A DNA stretch of 64,000 nt from Rhynchopus sp. YZ270_cl-10 (lineage: Eukaryota; Euglenozoa; Diplonemea; Diplonemida; Diplonemidae). A model generated the notes under the pieces. That model worked only from the letters and a program-made list of their open reading frames with translations, was not told the DNA's origin and did not search any database. The DNA is taken from NCBI GenBank assembly GCA_964035575.1, contig OZ037888.1:1336912-1400911 (forward strand). The letters run 5' to 3'. Both the position numbers and the translations under genes were made by a program. Below are positions 22,301 to 30,100 of this stretch, in pieces. Each line of letters starts with the position of its first letter. The stretch's first letter is position 1.

Positions 22301-22659
22301 CTGTGATATCTGAAGACACAAAGGTGAGCAAAAGGATTCACGTTGACTTAGTGGCGATGCAGCAGAAGAACGAGACTACGCATTTCACAAGGCAAGTTCG
22401 GCGTGTCCAGACGCTTCCTGACAAAGGCACGGCACAAGGATGGCAGTGGCAGGATGGGACCGTGTGGTCGCCCTACAGCAAGGAGGCAGTGTCGAAACTT
22501 GACATTGCTTATTCTCATTACGCAGGAGGTGGTTGCAGCACTGTGGATTTGGTCACAAGCGCACTCGGGGGATCTTTCCAGCACACAGTCGACTTTCAAG
22601 CGATGACGCAAACGAATCGCTCGACTGGGACCGAACGGAAGGTACGAAGGGCTTCCTGA
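16351..22659 (+). CDS. CCCH-finger / DEAH-type helicase / RING-IBR / PARP / WWE fusion protein
   Basis: A 2102-residue protein likely to bind RNA and to attach ADP-ribose and perhaps ubiquitin. ATG 16351 is the first ATG of the finger region; the upstream frame uses only non-ATG starts. Residues 24-403 hold twelve C-x7-C-x5-C-x3-H fingers (the last irregular), ten of them as a triplet repeated three times plus one. A DEAH-type helicase follows: degenerate Walker A LGCEVGKT (431-438), VDDAH at about 525-529, AASGAT, and a CTSIAEATVTVPN motif (about 704-716); the QRAGRAGR motif VI is not preserved. RING-like cysteines lie at about 1594-1640 and IBR-like ones at 1670-1745. The PARP domain (about 1770-1902) has WHGT and YGRGEYFA, giving the His and Tyr of the triad, but apparently no Glu at the third position, suggesting mono-ADP-ribosylation. 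Two WWE domains end it (1949-2020, 2029-2102). The cellular role is inferred; a PARP12/13-like RNA-sensing role is possible. Confidence 0.95.
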   Translation: MSQLPLKVKVRSQMDGKEAIGRAKPCANFQKGLCTYGSACHFSHVEVPASLSSTHESKKPCANYQKGTCTYGADCHFLHTSTSETSSAAFPQKVCANYSSGDCAHGERCHYVHEGRTTPKTEPTKPCANFQKGLCTYGSACHFLHPVEVPDSLGIKSKKPCANYQKGTCTYGSACHFLHTSTSETSSAAFPRKVCANYSSGGCAHGERCHYVHEGRTGASSTTPNEPTQPCANFQKGLCTYGSACHFSHVEVPASLSSMHESKKPCANYQKGTCTYGADCHFLHTSTSEISSAAFPRKVCANYSSGDCAHGERCHYVHEGRTGASSTTPNEPTQPCANFQKGLCTYGSACRFSHHTTTDAPHREPCKDFLSGKCSFGANCHFTHTPCHRYRQGLCTSTPCDAVHTYDVKPLLQHRAQLLDKLKKHRVVVVLGCEVGKTYELPQYVAGDAGFHQGPVLCTQQTDADAISSSSKVQRAFSPDTPGLVGCDVAASPASPGNRIIYMTEAQLINRFASGHLTNASCVIVDDAHRRTMCTDIVLGECRLRLQQQQDFHVVIAASGATEADVFVKYFSVDKNAVVHIGKAAQSRLQYAVCEEGLSAEEHLVEELMSRLEKESNHTVVFLSGDKAIRSAISAAKNHPKWCDDRYEALPLHGDMGSDAFDSVLQYEERHSYTAFDPDSHQFKTLPKHSQERLRSQKRMVLFCTSIAEATVTVPNVGLVVDSGLVKRSRFDTRKTATVLEVTHLTPESAELRARCAAAFGCCVRLYCREDVRPSAGMLQGETETLCLQIASLGHSPVPGHEGAFPYLPGASPVGSTEESMGFLKCIKCVDEEGKVTPKGAVFASLAYSPRFLEMVDRLRKDGHMQLGAVVLGLAHLEYSIFSNKGDKCEHASRATEYVSDLLLAHSVFCEWVRKGDNQYQHAASHHLNHKSLKTLHKIVDTVTSAFSTSETNGTLALPDSHKGAVESLSLALLETMPERLCEMRVPHDPSCGVTVVCRGQLARVDGVSALAVASSDAPATHAISLRITESDTCTVVNQLHPILPEHIRSAAPHMFAKLQNYVSAAEYHNVGPFAAFQPGTHPWTSNGPCPLALPQYEAAQRTLIIRAPEATSSLVTSWTDTLLQNCKANELAATKDVCLTEHSLCISYKAGLHVSAITDTSQCTALRVRRGDNVKFDGRGLDRFLRDHNLREGFVEHRTSQHDGDKFFLNALVYKSAEAAEKAASRLGEENVEGRFTATVGGDVGVTLKFPYTAAVRPIAVEGLYELSLDRLSEMQADKLSSWLQERGLNPRYSPFYGNGKMSPHPQRLRVRGLGRAQFSCLLEERAASVFLPWQSSSRSSRTMVRPTMEVTFTCKCDIATATQLRSQHSTSRAQYTASVHKVFASRDLKFMDNVKGQLAKVAQETAKADDASCSTTELDKAFKVTIESRHPSACKRVLRKLAKAVEVNVIDLRPKGMKQLLQALDRKGALQAEASSCGVRVPSFEDVHKHHMPVYGSDVNYGRFLARLGTLFNEFSKGWKCITLDKTALSVLGSLAGKKFLQETRTQHSVEAALHRHEQILTIYGAPEGADAAESAVQAHLQEHSGDVVEGDSKCMKCGSQSHTEPLTLCGHKMCDDCVASGLETCPVPECGSSFVASDVSGIKRDQSLIASTVLRRYLKQRMHPTYGVCCGPAHSDCDAVLKKSDQHHMCWMCCTRVCVKCNTADPDHRKRTCAEYEEHLRLTKICSSCGVPHPDQTCAEYKQGKQLLEQVFVAAERFVQAEFPQEYAPFCFHRNTSVAQTHGTGQHPALKKFLASGKVPQHTLQPSLGRFGWHGTRESANLVSICRDGWDPKRRSGQVYGRGEYFAHKAGTSIGGYVGATRTVIVAFMLKGTWLNDTTHLVVDNPLCNTRSYVLPIGVVTYQGASPPAFTPPPIQKQVLPESTPRTLMQQLVGFLGQRKEDTPRSAWEWESDEGWKKFPNAVSSQLEAERMRGTSQVSVSVISEDTKVSKRIHVDLVAMQQKNETTHFTRQVRRVQTLPDKGTAQGWQWQDGTVWSPYSKEAVSKLDIAYSHYAGGGCSTVDLVTSALGGSFQHTVDFQAMTQTNRSTGTERKVRRAS
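16420..17420 (+). repeat. Tandem ~300-315-bp repeats encoding CCCH finger triplets
   Basis: Three near-identical units begin near 16422, 16724 and 17038, with a fourth partial unit near 17352. Each encodes three fingers with the sub-types CANFQKGLC, CANYQKGTC and CANYSSGDC in fixed order. High nucleotide identity indicates recent expansion or ongoing homogenisation. Confidence 0.9.
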
Positions 22660-24323
22660 GGCGAGAGTCTCAAAAAAGATCACCGTTAATGTCGCTAGCA
22701 GCACTTCACGGGTGTGTGCGTGTGGTGATGTGTGCACATTTTTTTCAACTAATACTATGTGGGGGGGGGGAAGGAATAATATTGCGGTATATAAAATATG
22801 GGTGGAAAAACAAATAAAAAGGGGGGTTTTTTTAAAAATTTGGTGGAGGTACCATCGACTGCTGGTTTGGCAACGTGTAGCTTTTTCCAACGATGTTCAC
22901 ACACCGGCATCCCTGCCTGTGTTCCCCTTTTTTTTACTCCGTTCTCGCGCAAACAAAAAAAAGTTCTCTCTTCAAAAAAAAAAGACAATCTTAACGGTCA
23001 AAAATGGCCACTTCTCGTTTTTTGTTTCTGACAATGCCCTATTTCTCGCTAACCACTTGGGCACGTTCGATGCAAAAAGAAAAAAATATGCGATTTACGC
23101 ATTGTTTGCCTTTCTTTGTAGGACCAACGACTTCTAGGAGTGGATACGGCCAGCTTGAAAGCCTTTCCCCATTACCGTAAAAATATTTATTCTGGGCCGG
23201 AACAAAACTGGAACACCCCAAAAAATCGTCGATTGTTCCAGTTTTGTTCCGTACCAGCATTGTTTTGGGGGGGTATCCGTGCCTTGTCAAAAAAAACGAG
23301 GAGTGCGACGATTTTTTTTTGCCCAAAGATGCACTATGCACCTGGGTGGGGTGGGAATGGGGATAAAAATTCTACCCTAACAGAACTGTTCTGGGCCGGA
23401 ACAAAACTGGGACACCCCCAAAAACCCCAAGTGTTCCAGTTTTGTTCCGGTCCAGTATACTTCTGTCTCAGAATAGTTACAGCCCAGAATAAATATTTTT
23501 ACGGTATTCCTTGTTTCTTTCACTTAACCTTTCTTTTGTCATAATAGTGCATTATTATCTTGTTGTTATTGCTTTGATTGGGATAATAACATAGAAACGC
23601 AGCAGTCAATCTGAGGGGGGTTCAAAAGGGGAAAGCAAAATAAACGCTAGTACAGTGAAGACGGGGGGAAGCATGCGGATGAAACAAATCTTTCCCCCGT
23701 TTTCGATGTACTTCTTCTCAGCCTTGTTTCTTCACAGCAAGAAACTGGGTCAACTAAAAAAGGGGTGTGTGGGTGCAGGGGCGCAAAGTACTGCGCATAA
23801 CAACGTGTAAAAATAAGGGAAACTGCAAACTTGCCTGCAAAGGGGGGGAAAGCAAAATCAAAAAAGCAAAGATCGGCCTGCGTCTCCACTGCCTCAGCAG
23901 TGTGGTGTAAACCCGCTTCGTATGATGTTCGCGAAGTCAGAGGCGCGGGCGTACAGCTAATAAGTACCCTGAAAATTTCCCCCAGATGCATTCCAGTAAA
24001 AAAAGCATTTTTTTTTTTTCGATTGTGCGCTTGCTTCCAGCCAGAGAAAAGTGTTCGCTAATGAGCCTCCTTTACTTTAGGGCCAGGGTTTTCCTGATTG
24101 TGATGGTTCTTCTCAGCTTCTCTAGTAACAGCAATAGTAGTCAGGCCACGCAAGTCTGCAGGGTTGAGGGCTTAACGCAACAAGCAAAGAGAAAGAGAAG
24201 GATACTCAGCTCGCTTATCCACTTTTGAACCATGTGATTTGCGCTTCTTTTGTTACATTGTTGTATTCCCTATTCACCCCAAGGCATATTTTAACTCTGA
24301 AAAAATGGTTGTGGTTTGATATA
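22660..24323. other. Intergenic flank duplicated near 27.7-28.1 kb, carrying a MITE
   Basis: No supported gene. Roughly 23030-23830 matches 27700-28095 in order, for example the shared CGACTTCTAGGAGTGGATAC (23127 area and 27788 area) and CAAATCTTTCCCCCGTTTT. The 330-bp MITE at 23175-23504 interrupts this match. A 55-codon ATG frame at 24061-24228 starts with a hydrophobic stretch but has no other support. Confidence 0.65.
23175..23504. mobile_element. 330-bp MITE, TA target duplication, Tc1/mariner-like
   Basis: Terminal inverted repeats start CCGTAAAAATATTTATTC at the left and mirror it at the right, flanked by TA at 23173-23174 and 23505-23506. The paralogous flank near 27830 reads straight through without the element (CCCCATTCTTCC), giving an empty site that differs only by TA to TC. 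Inside are two copies of a hairpin with GGAACAAAACTGG arms (23199-23214 with 23235-23250; 23398-23413 with 23433-23448). There is no coding capacity, so it would need a transposase from elsewhere. Confidence 0.88.
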
Positions 24324-25433
24324 ATGAACGTAAACGTTTTCGTACACGAGACTGGCACGTCAGCGGAAGTGGATGTAAGCCACGACGACAGTATCTTGAC
24401 TGTGAAGCAAAATGCGTGCCGAGCGTTGCAGATACGAGGCGGGATGACAGAACTGCGTGCACACGGGTGTGCACTAGACGAGGAGGCGAAGGTGGCAGAC
24501 ACACACGTGAGTCATGGAGACGAGTTGGAGCTGCGATGCACATATGCGGATGTCAAGTGTCCTGCCGAGTACTCGTACGAAACTGCTGCGTTTGCAGTGA
24601 CACTGTCCCCTTGCGGAAAACTGTGTTTATTGGCAGGTGCCAAGCACGTTGCAATTTGGGAGACCGAAACAGGGTGTCGCTTACAGTGCCACCTTTCTCG
24701 TCAGCGCTTAGCGGCATATAACTACATGGCAGCAATGTCGATGTGTGGACAGTGGCTGTTCGTTGCCTCTCACGACCCTCTGGTTCAACTCGATGCAGCG
24801 ACAGGCGCAAAGGTACGAACACTGAGCCACCTCTACACTTGTTCTGTGTACGCCACCTTGTGCGGGAGGTACGTCGTCTCTTCACACTGTCGCGATGATG
24901 TAGTAATAATGCACAACTTGCACAGCGGTACTACAGTCAAGCGCTTTGAGCACATGGGATTAAAGGAGGCGTCTGGGCTTGCTGTGGCTGACGACAGCAC
25001 GTGGCTGTGCACGGTAGGGGAGGACGGTGTTCGTGTGTGGAGCATGGAGACGTATGAGGGGGAGCTTGTTATAGCGTCTGAGAGCTGCACCTGCGTCGCT
25101 ATCTCGCCTTTCTGTGAGTACTTTGCTGTGGGACGGAGCGACGGGCCTTGGAGCTTTCACAAGAGGGATGGCACACTTCTCCTACAGTCTTCGCAGGTCG
25201 CTGCAATAGATAGGTTACTCTTCTCGCCCTGTGGGAAGTGGATTCTCTCGCACACTGGAGAGGATGATGGGTTGTGTCAGCTGGACACAGCGACTGGTAC
25301 ACGTGTGCGCAGAATCACGGATTGCCAAACATCATTTGCCATCTCGCCGTGCTCCCGCTTCTTGTTTGCTCTTCGCAGCGACAATGCCATCCACGTATGT
25401 GAGCTAGATGGCACTGATGATCCCTATTCGTGA
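24324..25433 (+). CDS. Ubiquitin-like plus WD40-like repeat protein
   Basis: A 369-residue protein. The start at 24324 is chosen because the fold begins at once: residues 1-72 have the spacing and hydrophobic pattern of a ubiquitin-like beta-grasp domain (VNVFVHETGTSAEVDVS, then DELELRC). From about residue 80 on there are repeated blocks of WD40 type, with recurring SPCGK or SPC turns and W/V-[YW] strands (for example AIWETETG, RVWSMETY). An upstream in-frame extension starts with a non-ATG codon. Likely an intracellular scaffold or adaptor. I see no catalytic residue and no intron. The ubiquitin-like call rests on pattern only, since the sequence is far from ubiquitin itself. Confidence 0.88.
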   Translation: MNVNVFVHETGTSAEVDVSHDDSILTVKQNACRALQIRGGMTELRAHGCALDEEAKVADTHVSHGDELELRCTYADVKCPAEYSYETAAFAVTLSPCGKLCLLAGAKHVAIWETETGCRLQCHLSRQRLAAYNYMAAMSMCGQWLFVASHDPLVQLDAATGAKVRTLSHLYTCSVYATLCGRYVVSSHCRDDVVIMHNLHSGTTVKRFEHMGLKEASGLAVADDSTWLCTVGEDGVRVWSMETYEGELVIASESCTCVAISPFCEYFAVGRSDGPWSFHKRDGTLLLQSSQVAAIDRLLFSPCGKWILSHTGEDDGLCQLDTATGTRVRRITDCQTSFAISPCSRFLFALRSDNAIHVCELDGTDDPYS

Positions 25434-26044
25434 AAGGTTTTGACGTGCCTTTTCTTCTTGTGTTATTTTATAGTACGGAAATAGGCATTCCCAACGTACC
25501 ATCTTGGGGGGAAATGCAAAAACAAAAATGGAGGTGAGCGAGCCAACGTGTACAGACCGGGATATGGTTATGATTTTGGCAACTACATTCGTGTTCATCG
25601 AGAAAAAATGTATCAAAAATAATGTTCTTTTTTGATAAAACAACTTGTTGTCAATTCTAAAAAGATTGGAGACAGCGCTGCATGGCAAACAAAACGGATT
25701 GAAAAAGACAGAAGCTCGCTTGTTTCTTTTTGAGTACTCAATTAACCACCACAACCGTACTTCAGTTTAACACAATCTTCACCTTTTTGTTTTCCGGCTT
25801 TGAGCGCACAAACAAAATACCCGATCTTTTTTTAACAGTTTTCTTTCCCCCTTTTTTTCCTCCTCATTTTTTCTTCTGACATCCGTCGGAAGGGGAAAAA
25901 GAAAATAACACACCCCCCACTCGTTGCACCACGGCGAGAAGGACCAATTTTTACGGGAAAACCATAAAAAAAGCATACCCCACTATTGTTTGTGCCCACT
26001 CCTCCGTTCTCTCCCCTTCGTCACCACCACCCAGACTCCAGAAA
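25434..26044. other. Intergenic region; 5' flank of first EEP gene
   Basis: A+T-rich in 25434-25760 with nothing recognisable. From about 25850 it matches the flanks at 15850-16060 and 28320-28468, ending in a pyrimidine-rich stretch and CCCAGACTCCAG just before the ATG, possibly a splice-acceptor-like 5' leader. Confidence 0.6.
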
Positions 26045-27266
26045 ATGTTAAGGAAAGCAGGAGTCTCCGTAGGTGCAGCAGCTGCTGCATGGACCACAGT
26101 GCAGCGTGCGCATGCGAGCGAGCGCCCACCCAGGGAGGTGGGCATCGTGAGCTACAACGTGCTGAGCTCTACATTGGGTGATGCGAAGTACTACTACACA
26201 TGCAAGGAGGAGGACATGGACGTGGACACACGCTTTGCACGCGTTGTGGCGAAGATTGCGCGCCAGATTGAGGACGGCCACGGCGTGATCTGCCTGCAGG
26301 AGGTGTCGCAGTCGTGGTCTGGCCCGCTCCACACGTACTTCGCAAACCGCGGCTTTCACTTTGTGTTTGCCTCCTACGGCAGCGTGCTCTCAAACTACAT
26401 GGGCAACGCGATTGTGTACGACACTGCGCGCTATGAGGCAGAGAAGATCGAGATCCAGCGTGTCTCCGACACCTACCGCGGTTGGCTGAAGGTGCCACGT
26501 GTGCAGCTGAGCTTCCTGACGAAGTTGTACCGTCTTGTGTTCGGGAACCCTCCTCGGGAGTTCTGCCCGTGGAACGAGGCGGAGAACAGGAAGAACCAGC
26601 TTGTGCTTGCGAAGCTGCGTGGACGGGAGCACGGTGAGACGTTCTGCGTGTCGAACTACCACATGCCGTGTCTCTTCGGCAGTGCGGAGAAGGTGCAGGT
26701 CATGAACATCCATGCGCAGCTCGTCTCCGAGAAGACGCATGCCTTTGCCGCAGGCAGCCCCTTCCTCATGGTCGGCGACTGGAACTTCCAGCCCGGCACC
26801 TCACCCTACCAGCTCATCACTGAAGGTGCGATTGGTGAAGACGATCCCGAGCGTCCCGTCCACCCGAAGGGGAAGTGGGAGAGCAAGGTTCCAGCTCTGC
26901 GTTCAGGTATGTTGTTCTGCTTGCAACAGTGTGTGCATACTCACCACAGAGTGTCCACAACAAACATGACATACTTAAATCCCTTTCCACAGCGTACAAA
27001 GAGCACAACGGTGAAGAGCCGCTGTACACACACTACGCAGAGACGATGATGCGGGAAGGTGTAATGTTCCAGGGCACACTGGACTACATCTTCATGTCGT
27101 CACACTGGAAGGTATGTCGTTCAGAAGAGGAACTGCCGTGCACAATACCTATTTCCTGCAGGTGAAGAGCACACTCGCGACAGGAACAGAACTTCCCGAC
27201 CACACGTTCCCAACAGAGACGGAGCCAAGTGACCATGTTATGATTGCTGCAAAGCTGCAGCTTTGA
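26045..27266 (+). CDS. EEP-superfamily (CCR4/nocturnin-like) hydrolase, copy 1
   Basis: A 361-residue enzyme of the endonuclease/exonuclease/phosphatase fold, closest in style to CCR4-type deadenylases and PDE12-like phosphodiesterases, which cleave RNA or 2'-5' oligonucleotides with Mg2+. Exons: 26045-26906, 26993-27111, 27162-27266. Introns of 86 and 50 nt start GTATG and end CAG; splicing restores the frame to the PSDH motif. Visible motifs: ICLQEVSQ (metal-binding Glu), NYHMPC, GDWNFQPGTSPYQLI (Asp and Asn) and EPSDHVMIAAKL (terminal Asp-His pair), so the active site looks complete. The N-terminus (MLRKAGVSVGAAAAAW) could be a mitochondrial presequence or signal peptide. A close paralogue lies 1.2 kb downstream. 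Substrate is unknown. Confidence 0.93.
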
Positions 27267-27596
27267 ACACAGTTCCTGACCCCAACGAGGCACCGCAAAG
27301 GAGTCACACTGTGTAATGTCATTACCTACAAGATGTTCGTGTGGCTCCTTGTTCAAACATATTTTGACCGAGCTGCGTTTTAGCATGCTTCAACCACTCT
27401 TTTTTTGCGTATGTCGAGCAACACTGCAGCAGCTCGCATATTTTCAGCCCTAACCATTTTTGCTTGTTGCTGTGGAGTTGTTTGATGCGTTGACGCTTCC
27501 ACACACACTATCTCACCTGTTGGGTGGTGTTGCGGAGCACGATTGGGTGAGTGAACGACGTGACACTTTCCGCTCACAAAGTAGCGTGCGTAAAAA

Positions 27597-27655
27597 GTAC
27601 CAAATAAACACACACGGGTTACAAAAAAGCACAAATGTCGAAATCTGCTGCAGGA
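27597..27655 (+). pseudogene. 5' fragment of the coiled-coil gene
   Basis: GTACCAAATAAACACACACG followed by an ATG at 27635 and the first codons for MSKSAA match the leader and start of the gene at 30101. The match ends after seven codons and the frame closes shortly after. It indicates that the EEP/coiled-coil pair was duplicated and the downstream gene then lost. Confidence 0.75.
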
Positions 27656-27904
27656 TGCGTTCAATGAATCATTTGTGAGGAAAAGCTCGAGGATGTAGGT
27701 TTTATGACAATGCCCCACTCGTAACCACTTGAGCACGTTCAATGCAAATATGATTTACGCATTGCTTGCCTTTCTGTGTGGGAACCAACGACTTCTAGGA
27801 GTGGATACGGCCAGCTTGAAAGCCTTTCCCCATTCTTCCTTGTTTCTTTCACTAGCCTCTCTTTTGTCATAATAGTGCATTATTGTCTGGTTGTTGCAAA
27901 CCCT

Positions 27905-27927
27905 CAAACCCGCAATTTGCGGGTTTG
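27905..27927. repeat. Palindrome of two opposed AAACCCGC units
   Basis: CAAACCCGCAA, a single T, then TTGCGGGTTTG form a 23-nt near-perfect palindrome with 11-bp arms. It contains one forward and one inverted copy of the 8-bp unit that makes the large array at the window end. The paralogous flank around 23580 lacks it. Confidence 0.75.
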
Positions 27928-28468
27928 CTTTACGGGGAAAGGAGGTGGAAGAAACAAATCTTTCCCCCGTTTTTGATGTACTTCTTCTCAGCTTTGTTCC
28001 TTCACAGCAAGAAACTCGGTCAACTTAAAAAGGGGTGTGTGTGGGTGAGGGCGCAAAATGACAACGTGTAAAAATAAAGGGGAAACTTGCGAAGTTGTGC
28101 GGCTGATTTGCGGTTTTGGATGGCCTAGAATTGATTTCAGACGTTGTTTGCTATCTTCCGCTGAAGCGACAGAAGGAAAGTGATCTGTTATTGCACACTG
28201 TGGTGGCGACTGCACGACTCCAAAAATATTTTTTTGTGGAAATGAGACAAAACAAATAAGTGTAAGTTGGTGTGGCTGAAGGGGTTAAAGTGTGATATAG
28301 CAGAACCATTGGAACTTCGTTTACTACAGTGCTCTCTACTATTCCACTCGTTGCACCACGGCGAGAAGGACCATTTTTTACCACAAAATAAAAAAGCATG
28401 CCCCACTATTGTTTGTGCCCCACTCCTCCGTTCTCCCCCCTTCGTCATCACCACCCAGACTCCAGAAA

Positions 28469-29687
28469 ATGTTAAGGAAAGCAGGAGTCTCCGTAGGTGC
28501 AGCAGCTGCTGCATGGACCACAGTGCAGCGTGCGCATGCGAGCGAGCGTGTGGTCCCCCCACCCAGGGAGGTGGGCGTCGTGAGCTACAACGTGCTGAGC
28601 CCTGCGTTGGGTGGTGCAAAGCACTACTACACATGCAAGGAGGAGGACATGGACGCGGACACACGCTTTGCACGCGTTGTGGCGAAGATTGAGCGCCAGA
28701 TTGAGGACGGCCACGGCGTGATCTGCCTGCAGGAGGTGTCGCAGTCGTGGTCTGGCCCGCTCCACACGTACTTCGCAAACCGCGGTTTTCACTTTGTGTT
28801 TGCCTCCTACGGCAGCGCGTTCTCGAACTACATGGGCAACGCGATTGTGTACGACACTGCGCGCTATGAGGCAGAGAAGATCGAGATCCAGCGTGTCTCC
28901 GACACCTACCGCGGTTGGCTGAAGGTGCCACGTGTGCAGCTGAGCTTCCTGACGAAGTTGTACCGTCTTGTGTTCGGGAACCCTCCTCGGGAGTTCTGCC
29001 CGTGGAACGAGGCGGAGAACAGGAAGAACCAGCTTGTGCTTGCGAAGCTGCGTGGACGGGAGCACGGTGAGACGTTCTGCGTGTCGAACTACCACATGCC
29101 GTGTCTCTTCGGCAGTGCGGAGAAGGTGCAGGTCATGAACATCCATGCGCAGCTCGTCTCCGAGAAGACGCATGCCTTTGCCGCAGGCAGCCCCTTCCTC
29201 ATGGTCGGCGACTGGAACTTCCAGCCCGGCACCTCACCCTACCAGCTCATCACTGAAGGTGCGATTGGTGAAGACGATCCCGAGCGTCCCGTCCACCCGA
29301 AGGGGAAGTGGGAGAGCAAGGTTCCAGCTCTGCGTTCAGGTATGTTATCCGCGCCACAGAGACATCCTCGTGTCCACATAACACATAACACATAACACAA
29401 CCCTTTCCCACAGCGTACAAAGAGCACAACGGTGAAGAGCCGCTGTACACGAACTACGCAGAAACGATGATGCAGGAGGGTGTAGTGTTCCAGGGCACAC
29501 TGGACTACATCTTCATGTCGTCACACTGGAAGGTATGTCGTTCAGAAGAGGAACTGCCATGCACAATACCTATTTCCTGCAGGTGAAGAGCACACTCGCG
29601 ACAGGAACAGAACTTCCCGACCACACGTTCCCAACAGAGACGGAGCCAAGTGACCATGTTATGATTGCTGCAAAGCTGCAGCTTTGA
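28469..29687 (+). CDS. EEP-superfamily (CCR4/nocturnin-like) hydrolase, copy 2
   Basis: A 364-residue paralogue of the gene at 26045 with the same intact motifs (LQEV, NYHMPC, GDWNF, PSDH). Exons: 28469-29339, 29414-29532, 29583-29687; introns of 74 and 50 nt. It has three extra residues after SER (VVP) and about a dozen substitutions, mostly in the first 120 residues. The rest of exon 1 (about 520 nt) looks identical at nucleotide level to copy 1, while intron 1 is unrelated and holds ACATAAC repeats. Intron 2 and the 3' flank are nearly identical. It arose by tandem duplication, possibly with later gene conversion. The same open question about substrate applies. Confidence 0.93.
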
Positions 29688-30100
29688 ACACAGTTCCTGA
29701 CCCCAACGAAGCAAACGCAAAGGAGTCACACTGTGTAATGTCATTACCTACAAGATGTTCGTGTGGCTCCTTGTTCAACATATTTTTTGACCGAGCTGCG
29801 TTTTAGCATGCTTCAACCACTCTTTTTTTGCGTATGTCGAGCAACACTGCAGCAGCTCGCATATTTTCAGCCCTAACCATTTTTGCTTGTGCTGTGGAGT
29901 TGTTCAAGAGAAAAATTTAAATTCATTCTGAAGAATGTAAAATAAATAGTGAACCACGACCATTTCCTTCCCCCTATTTTTCTTCGGGTGAAGGTGATGT
30001 ACCCTTGCAACCACCCCACAGCTACAGGTGATGTAAGGCGCTGCTTTACAGCCAAAAAAAAGTACCAAATAAACACACACGGGTTACAAACAAAGCACAA
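29688..30100. other. Intergenic region, 3' flank of EEP copy 2
   Basis: 29688-29900 repeats the flank of EEP copy 1. The rest is the leader of the coiled-coil gene, with CCACCCCACAG, CTACAG and CTTTACAG acceptor-like sites and twice the motif GGTGATGTA. Confidence 0.6.

Larger units (their letters stand above)
27267..28468. other. Intergenic region between EEP paralogues, built of duplicated pieces
   Basis: 27267-27480 matches 29688-29900 (shared 3' flank of the two EEP genes). 27597-27655 is a 5' fragment of the coiled-coil gene. 27700-28095 matches 23030-23830. 28130-28468 matches 15455-16050. The stretch thus joins several copied segments. It also carries the AAACCCGC palindrome at 27905-27927. 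Confidence 0.7.
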
